The notes under the pieces were generated by a model. That model ran no database searches, was not told the DNA's origin, and worked only from the letters and a program-made list of their open reading frames with translations. The translations under genes and the position numbers were made by a program. Below, piece by piece: positions 58,736 through 64,000 of a stretch of DNA of 64,000 nt; position 1 is the stretch's first letter, and each line of letters starts with the position of its first letter. Origin of the DNA: Gammaproteobacteria bacterium (GTDB lineage Bacteria > Pseudomonadota > Gammaproteobacteria > Steroidobacterales > JABDKV01); the NCBI GenBank assembly GCA_029862165.1, contig JAOTXU010000002.1, forward strand, positions 124,001 through 188,000. The letters run 5' to 3'.

Positions 58736-59731
58736 TCAGGCCGCCATCAATCGCTGCGCAGTCGCTGCCCACGAATACTCGTTCATCTTCTGTCGATTGT
58801 TGCACTCGTCGCCGAAGCCGGTTCTCAAAACGGCGATCATTTCGTCGGCACTATTTACGTAGCGATAATATTCATCTTGGGAGAATTGTTCCGGCAAGCG
58901 ACCGAAGCGGGTGGTGACTACCGGCAGGTTGGTCGCCATGCTCTCCAGGATCGATAAAGGCGTTTCCATTGCTCCCGCATCGCTCATCACCGTGAAGCAG
59001 TACACGTCAGCAAGTTGATAGAGTTCATGGATATCCTGGAGGTACTCACGCAGGACAATAACGCCAGCTTGTTCCAGTTGTGCGCCTAGATCGATATCTC
59101 TACCGGTGGTTGTGCTGCCGACGAGTACGACTTGCGTACCGGGCAGTGCTCGCTGGACTTCGGCCAACCAGGCAATGTTTCTCGATCTCTTGATGTGCCC
59201 AACATGCAAGACGACCAATTGGTCTGCCGGGATGGCGTACTTCTCGCGCAATGCTTGCTTGTTCGATACAGGCTTGTATTGACCCAGATCGACACCCAGG
59301 TTCAGGATAGTGCTGTCTATGCCGAGGTCCTGTAGCGACTTGGCCATCGCGGACGATAGCACCAGGATGTCGCGCAGCTTCACGCGTGCCACGATCTTCT
59401 CTTGCCACGGAGCCAGAATCCTTTTCTGCACGCCAACAACAGTGACTTTGCCCGGGAATAACGACTGCAGCATCGAGATTTTGACCAGCGACGAAAAGGT
59501 CAATGCAGCTTGTGGGATGAAGATGATCTTTTCGGCACGAAACCACATCGATTGTACGACGATGCGCGGCACCATCAGTAAAGCGTTCAAGAAATGGGGC
59601 ATGTGGCGTAGATAACGCATGACCCGGACCATGTGGGAACGTGATAGTTCGCGATGCACCCTATAAGCGAAGTTCTTGATTCCCTCATCGAATGGTGGCG
59701 TAAAATGCTCGTATATGAAAACAATTTTCAT
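58736..59731 (-). CDS. Glycosyltransferase family 4
   Basis: A 331-residue GT-B-like transferase: N-terminal VFIYEHFTPPFDEGIKNFAY, middle VVLHVGHIKRSRNI, donor-site region MSDAGAMETPLSILESMATN. Slightly short for the family but complete. It is in the minus-strand operon Wzy-GT-kinase-phosphodiesterase. Confidence 0.86.
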   Translation of the reverse strand: MKIVFIYEHFTPPFDEGIKNFAYRVHRELSRSHMVRVMRYLRHMPHFLNALLMVPRIVVQSMWFRAEKIIFIPQAALTFSSLVKISMLQSLFPGKVTVVGVQKRILAPWQEKIVARVKLRDILVLSSAMAKSLQDLGIDSTILNLGVDLGQYKPVSNKQALREKYAIPADQLVVLHVGHIKRSRNIAWLAEVQRALPGTQVVLVGSTTTGRDIDLGAQLEQAGVIVLREYLQDIHELYQLADVYCFTVMSDAGAMETPLSILESMATNLPVVTTRFGRLPEQFSQDEYYRYVNSADEMIAVLRTGFGDECNNRQKMNEYSWAATAQRLMAA

Positions 59732-59795
59732 AACTGGGCCCTTTAGGATTGCAGCGTTAAGCAGTTCGAGCGATCTACGGGAGCTTACGGATATG

Positions 59796-61199
59796 TCAGG
59801 TACGTTGTTTTCTCATTTGGCTTGGGCCCTTGTGTGCGATGTTGGTTCGACGAAGCCTTGGATCGGCTGGTGCCGCTGCCGCCTGGGCGAGCTGCATGAA
59901 ATACGCGAATATTACACCCATGCTAACTCCCACGAGATCGAGCACGCCGATCAGGGTCGTAAAGGCCCAGGCAAACAGTATTACCAGCACACTGGTCAGC
60001 GCCATCGCGCGGAAATGATCGTCACCTGGCGTGACGATTCGGCGAGCCTTGGAGATGAATGACCATATCAGGCCGAGCCAAACCAGCAGCCCCGGGATAC
60101 CGAATTCGACGAGGATCTGGATGTATAGGCTGTGTGCCCGCGCGCCCACACCGAGATTGATAGCCGATCCGAAACCGGTTCCGAAGATCGTCGCCATCGG
60201 CGTGTCCATGAAATCTTTGAGTAGAGCGGTCCATATCTCGAATCTGTTGGCGGAGGCCGCGTCCAGGTCCCCCGACAGAAGTACACCAACCCGCTCCAAC
60301 GTCTCCTGGAAATACAGGCTCTGTTGAAAAAGGAAAATCATGGCGATCGGGATCGAGAAGGCCGCCAGCACCATCATGCGGTAGTCCCGATAGACAATGA
60401 ACGCGACACCGAGCGCAAGCACTAGGGTAATCAGGCCGCCGCGGGAACCAGACAGCAACACGAACACAATCTCCAGCGCGATCAAGACCAACAGTAGCCA
60501 GCGTGCGAGCCCGAGTTCCGGTGTTTTGAAGAAGTAGTACTGGATGGGCATGAGCATACAGAGCATATAGGCGGTCTTGTTCGGGTTGCCCGTGATCCCG
60601 GCGAGTCTGTCTCTATCCAAATAGTGTTCGTGCATGTCGAATAATTGGAACCCCAGGAAGTTGCTCAGCAGCGAGATAACGTTGAGCAAGCCGATGACAC
60701 TCGTAAGTATGATCAGGTATCTTCTGCCTTGTGCTTTGTAATCTATTAGGAGAAAAGGCAGGATGTACAGCACAACGGGATCGAACGCCATGGACTTGGC
60801 GTAGCGCGCATGTTCCAGTAGGGGGATTGCCATCGCCACTTCGCCAAGCATCCGGTGGTACGCGAAATTGATTGTGACGCCGATTAGTATCAGGCTCAGA
60901 CCGAAGAGGCCGAAAATCTTGCGCCCGAAAATTCGTCCGGTGGCAACCTCGGTAATCAACAAAACGAGCACTGACGAATAAACGACAATATTCTGGACAG
61001 TAAGACCAACCAAACCACTGAGCTGGATCGGGTACACGACTTCCTGGATGAAGGCGAACAACAGCAGTACGAACAGGATGGTCTTCATGAGAATGATCGA
61101 TTGGTTTCGATGCGAGCCCTGAGGCGTTGTCGGTACACCACCCCTGGCGAGCAGCCGTGGCAACCCTCCTAGTTTAGGTTCTACGGGTAAATTCATCAA
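59796..61199 (-). CDS. O-antigen ligase/polymerase family membrane protein (Wzy-type)
   Basis: A 467-residue inner-membrane protein with about 11-12 hydrophobic segments and a large periplasmic loop containing RFEIWTALLKDFMDTPMATI and GARAHSLYIQILVEFGIPGL, the Wzy_C signature (conserved His). It either polymerises repeat units or ligates them to lipid A core. The first membrane segment begins at MKTILFVLLL (residue 38), so a later start is possible. First gene of the minus-strand operon. Confidence 0.88.
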   Translation of the reverse strand: MMNLPVEPKLGGLPRLLARGGVPTTPQGSHRNQSIILMKTILFVLLLFAFIQEVVYPIQLSGLVGLTVQNIVVYSSVLVLLITEVATGRIFGRKIFGLFGLSLILIGVTINFAYHRMLGEVAMAIPLLEHARYAKSMAFDPVVLYILPFLLIDYKAQGRRYLIILTSVIGLLNVISLLSNFLGFQLFDMHEHYLDRDRLAGITGNPNKTAYMLCMLMPIQYYFFKTPELGLARWLLLVLIALEIVFVLLSGSRGGLITLVLALGVAFIVYRDYRMMVLAAFSIPIAMIFLFQQSLYFQETLERVGVLLSGDLDAASANRFEIWTALLKDFMDTPMATIFGTGFGSAINLGVGARAHSLYIQILVEFGIPGLLVWLGLIWSFISKARRIVTPGDDHFRAMALTSVLVILFAWAFTTLIGVLDLVGVSMGVIFAYFMQLAQAAAAPADPRLRRTNIAHKGPSQMRKQRT

Positions 61200-61653
61200 A
61201 AGAAAAGGCGCGTCACTATGTTACATTGAAATCACCGTCCCGGATATTCAATTTCACTTAAGTGCTTAGCGCCGTGGTTGAGCCCGAACTTCTGGGTGAG
61301 AAAGTCATTACCGCGATCAAGAAAGCTCCCTCCAGATGCCAATAGCAGTCTGTGTCGGCTGTCGCCACGGGTCAATGTGAGCGTGTTATTCTTGGTGCCG
61401 GCCCAGGGCTGCGAACGAAAAGTTAACAAAACGAAATGGGACAGAGAATGATGAGTGATGATAGTTCGAGCATCGACCTATCTATCTGGTTTCGCCACAT
61501 GGTTCGCAGAGCCGTCTCAAGCGGTGGAGGCAGAACCAATCCGTGTCCACCAGCCCGACCGTTTTCAACTTCGTTCCAGTTGGAGCTGAATAGGGCGCGA
61601 CGTCGCTAGTATGGCGTGCGGGAACAGCGCGAAACGCTGATGTATCGGAATTG
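61200..61653. other. Non-coding gap between divergent Wzy and Wzx genes
   Basis: About 450 bp between the divergently read polymerase and flippase genes. It should contain both promoters. Short open frames on either strand have no recognisable family or ribosome binding site. I see no convincing repeat. Confidence 0.5.
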
Positions 61654-62964
61654 ATGCACATGCGCGGTTTCCTGAAGCGTTCAGAGTTCTCGAGAAACGT
61701 CGCGACGGTGATGAGCGGCAACGTTGCCGGTCAGGTGATAGCTGTCGCGGCAGCTCCGGTGATCACACGTCTTTATACTCCCGAACAGTTTGCGATACTG
61801 GCTTTGTATTCGGCGACTGTCGCGATAATCGTCAGAGTGGGGTGCTTATGCTATGAGCGGTCCATAATGCTGCCGAGTGATAATAGGGATGCGGTCGCCG
61901 CAGCCAGCCTGTCTTTTCTCATCCTCATTTGTACCTGTTTGCTCCTGGCCGCGCTCGCTATCCCATTTCGGGAGTCGATCGCAGGCATCGTGGGAAATGA
62001 TGAATTCGCCCAGTGGGTGCCGATGGTAATAGTCGGTGCACTGTTAATTGGCAGTGGCAATATCGCACGGTTCTGGGCCATGCGGCAGAAACGATTCGGC
62101 CTGATTTCCATGGCACACGTATCCAATGCCGGTGTTGGAGCGGCAGCCAAGATCTCGCTTGGAATGATGATGGTCTCGCGGGCGGGTGGCCTGGTCGTCG
62201 GCACGATCGTGGGCAATCTGATTGGATTGTTAATGCTGCTTGGCAATTTGCGCAGCGATGCGGCGCGAGCACCAAGGCTACGCCCAATCGCCCGCAATGC
62301 GGAACTGTTGCGAGCAACGGCCAAACGTTATCGCCAGTTTCCTTTATTCGCAACCTGGAACGGCCTTCTGAATGTCGGGTCCGAACAGGCCGCCATTTTT
62401 CTGTTGTCCGCATTCTATGCGCCAGCGATAGTCGGTTTCTACAGTTTGTCAGGACGGTTGCTCAAGCAACCGATCATCGCTCTCGCCAGCGCTGTAATGA
62501 ATGTTTATTTCAAAAAATCGGCGACCCAGGTTAGCAACAACGAATCGCTGTTGCCCGGCATGCGCAAGGTCTCTACGGTCCTTTTTCTGCTAGGGGTCGT
62601 TCCATTCGGCATACTCGGGGCATTTGGAGGCCCTTTGTTTGGGTTTGTATTTGGCGCGGAATGGAGAACCGCCGGGGTCTATGCGCAGGTGCTGTCACCC
62701 TGGTTTTTTCTGTTGTTTGTAATGGGCCCGTCGAAGGTGCTCTTTGAAGTGTTCGAGAAACAGCACGTACGACTATTCGTGAATATCGTAACGGCAGTCG
62801 TACGAGTCGCGGCTTTGTGGCTCGGGCATGTGTTTCTTCAAGAGCCAGTACTGGTGATCGCGGTCTTCGCTGGCGTAAACTCGGTCATGGAAATCGTGTT
62901 GTTTGCGGTCGCGGTATTTGTAACCCGTGGTCGGGATCGATCGCTGCAACGGCAAGGTGTCTAA
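61654..62964 (+). CDS. Polysaccharide flippase (Wzx/MATE-like)
   Basis: About 436 residues with 12-14 membrane segments. The N-terminus NVATVMSGNVAGQVIAVAAA and PVITRLYTPEQFAILALYSA is characteristic of the polysaccharide biosynthesis/Wzx group, which flips lipid-linked units across the inner membrane. The ATG after CGGAATTG is chosen; the track's TTG one codon earlier and an ATG two codons later are alternatives. Pairs logically with the Wzy protein. Confidence 0.88.
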   Translation: MHMRGFLKRSEFSRNVATVMSGNVAGQVIAVAAAPVITRLYTPEQFAILALYSATVAIIVRVGCLCYERSIMLPSDNRDAVAAASLSFLILICTCLLLAALAIPFRESIAGIVGNDEFAQWVPMVIVGALLIGSGNIARFWAMRQKRFGLISMAHVSNAGVGAAAKISLGMMMVSRAGGLVVGTIVGNLIGLLMLLGNLRSDAARAPRLRPIARNAELLRATAKRYRQFPLFATWNGLLNVGSEQAAIFLLSAFYAPAIVGFYSLSGRLLKQPIIALASAVMNVYFKKSATQVSNNESLLPGMRKVSTVLFLLGVVPFGILGAFGGPLFGFVFGAEWRTAGVYAQVLSPWFFLLFVMGPSKVLFEVFEKQHVRLFVNIVTAVVRVAALWLGHVFLQEPVLVIAVFAGVNSVMEIVLFAVAVFVTRGRDRSLQRQGV

Positions 62965-63004
62965 GCACAGCCCTGACTGGGACGAAACGAAAAAGCATTG
63001 ATGG

Positions 63005-63985
63005 ATGAGTAAAACGACTGAGCCAGTATTCTTATATTCCCTGCCGCGCTCGGGATCGACCTTGCTGCAACGCATGCTTGGTTGTCATCCTGAGATCACG
63101 ACGCAGTCCGAATATTGGTTTCTGCTACCCCACATCATGGCATTGCGTGGCGAACATACCTATGCCGCGTACAGCGCGAACACTTTGAAAGTGGCTACCG
63201 AGGCGTTGTTGGAGCAGCTGCCAGACGGGCGTTCCGGTTATGAGGCAGCGATCCGTTCTTTAGGTAATTCGCTCTATAGTCAACTCGCCACCGGCGGCGA
63301 GCGTTACGTGCTGGACAAAACACCACGCTATTATTTGATCATTGAAGACATCCGTCGGATCTTCCCGGATGCCAAGTTAATTTTTCTTTTTCGCAACCCA
63401 CCTGCGGTTGCCGCATCGATTGTCTCCTCGTTCCACAGCGGGCGCATGGGGAATGTTCGTCATCGGATCGATGTTTTCGAAGGACCGAAACACCTGGCGC
63501 GCGGATACAATTCGGTCAGAGAGAGTTCGATCGCCGTCCAGTACGAAAGGCTGGTCACGGATCCGAAGGCTGAGCTGAAGCGTATATGTGATTATCTGGA
63601 CATCGAGTTCGTTGCCACAATGTTGGAGGATTTCGGAAGTGTTCCGGTAGTCGGCCTGGGCGACATGTTCGGCTCGAATCGGCACAAGACCGTGAGTACT
63701 TCCGCGGTGGATCGCTGGAAGGAGGTATTCGGTACGCCGTATCGCAGGCGTTACTTGAGGAAGTATCTCGATTATCTCGGTCCAGAGTGTGTAGAGACGA
63801 TGGGGTATGACTTCGGCAAACTTCGCTCCGAGGTCGAGGACTTACCCGTGCGCTTCGAAATCGGGTTCATCGATTGGCTGTACGAGTTGCGCGGCAAGTT
63901 TATGTCGACGCTGGAGATCCCGCTGTTGCGGCAAAAAATCAAAGACACGCGTGCTCGTCGTGGCAAGTACTTCATTCACTATTGA
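63005..63985 (+). CDS. Sulfotransferase family protein
   Basis: A 326-residue enzyme expected to transfer sulfate from PAPS. The 5'-phosphosulfate loop is YSLPRSGSTLLQRMLGCHPE and the 3'-phosphate motif is KLIFLFRNPPAVAASIVSS; VLDKTPRYY and VQYERLVTDPKAEL fit the family. It is the last complete gene in the window, 40 bp after the flippase. Its position suggests sulfation of the surface glycan made by this cluster; acceptor unknown. Confidence 0.88.
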   Translation: MSKTTEPVFLYSLPRSGSTLLQRMLGCHPEITTQSEYWFLLPHIMALRGEHTYAAYSANTLKVATEALLEQLPDGRSGYEAAIRSLGNSLYSQLATGGERYVLDKTPRYYLIIEDIRRIFPDAKLIFLFRNPPAVAASIVSSFHSGRMGNVRHRIDVFEGPKHLARGYNSVRESSIAVQYERLVTDPKAELKRICDYLDIEFVATMLEDFGSVPVVGLGDMFGSNRHKTVSTSAVDRWKEVFGTPYRRRYLRKYLDYLGPECVETMGYDFGKLRSEVEDLPVRFEIGFIDWLYELRGKFMSTLEIPLLRQKIKDTRARRGKYFIHY

Positions 63986-64000
63986 GTATGCGCAAGGCGC

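Noticed and set aside
61232-61429. Minus-strand 65-codon frame in the Wzy-Wzx gap
   Set aside because: No family recognised and no good start or ribosome binding site; counted as non-coding.

Overview
The window is one contiguous stretch of a Gammaproteobacterium chromosome, roughly 50-57% GC by eye. The sequence alone does not fix the genus. Gene order (S10-spc-alpha ribosomal block; uvrA divergent from an MFS gene), abundant TonB-dependent receptors, laminarin-type glycosidases, an SGLT symporter, a cd1 nitrite reductase and a sulfotransferase suggest a marine or sediment organism. A relative of Woeseiaceae or similar lineages is only a guess.

Region 1 (1-13062, + strand): the S10, spc and alpha ribosomal operons from rplC (cut by the left edge) to rplQ, with secY, rpmJ and rpoA in canonical order. 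A strong terminator follows rplQ. Oddities are a paired GC-rich hairpin repeat between rpoA and rplQ, a lysine-rich tandem repeat at the end of rpsC, and a 9-bp repeat that multiplies the rplO start codon. Region 2 (13075-18767, +): a long near-perfect palindrome, then gamma-glutamyltransferase, a cation diffusion facilitator, an ABC-F ATPase (Uup type) and an alpha/beta hydrolase.

Region 3 (18773-35843, all -): a beta-glucan (laminarin-type) utilisation locus. It holds two paralogous LacI regulators, a CPBP membrane protease, a frameshifted DUF4242 gene, a Kazal-like lipoprotein, a dockerin-like remnant, a TonB-dependent receptor, a 1980-residue GH16 lipoprotein with five ~176-residue repeat modules, an SGLT-type sugar symporter and a GH3 beta-glucosidase with an ExoP-type C-terminus. 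An identical 14-bp palindrome, TGACAGCGTTGTCA, overlaps the -35 box of two well-formed sigma70 promoters, in front of GH16 and in front of GH3; a variant copy lies 109 bp upstream of the GH16 copy. The inferred flow is: extracellular GH16 cuts glucan, the TonB receptor imports oligosaccharides, periplasmic GH3 releases glucose, SGLT takes it up, and a LacI protein controls both transcription units.

Region 4 (35890-41444, -): a compact cassette of a heme-type TonB receptor, a lipoprotein cd1 nitrite reductase (NirS) carrying an extra N-terminal cytochrome c domain, and an outer-membrane porin. No heme d1 synthesis genes are visible here.

Region 5 (41604-50235): a DUF2505 protein, a visibly AT-richer island (radical SAM/SPASM plus a glycosyltransferase), another glycosyltransferase, then uvrA divergent from an MFS transporter. 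Region 6 (50329-63985): a DUF4382 lipoprotein, then a surface-polysaccharide cluster on both strands: GT2, methyltransferase, GH51-like hydrolase, GT4, phosphodiesterase-like enzyme, thymidylate-kinase-like kinase, GT4, Wzy-type polymerase/ligase, Wzx-type flippase and sulfotransferase, suggesting a sulfated or otherwise decorated glycan. No tRNA, rRNA, CRISPR array or intact transposase was seen.
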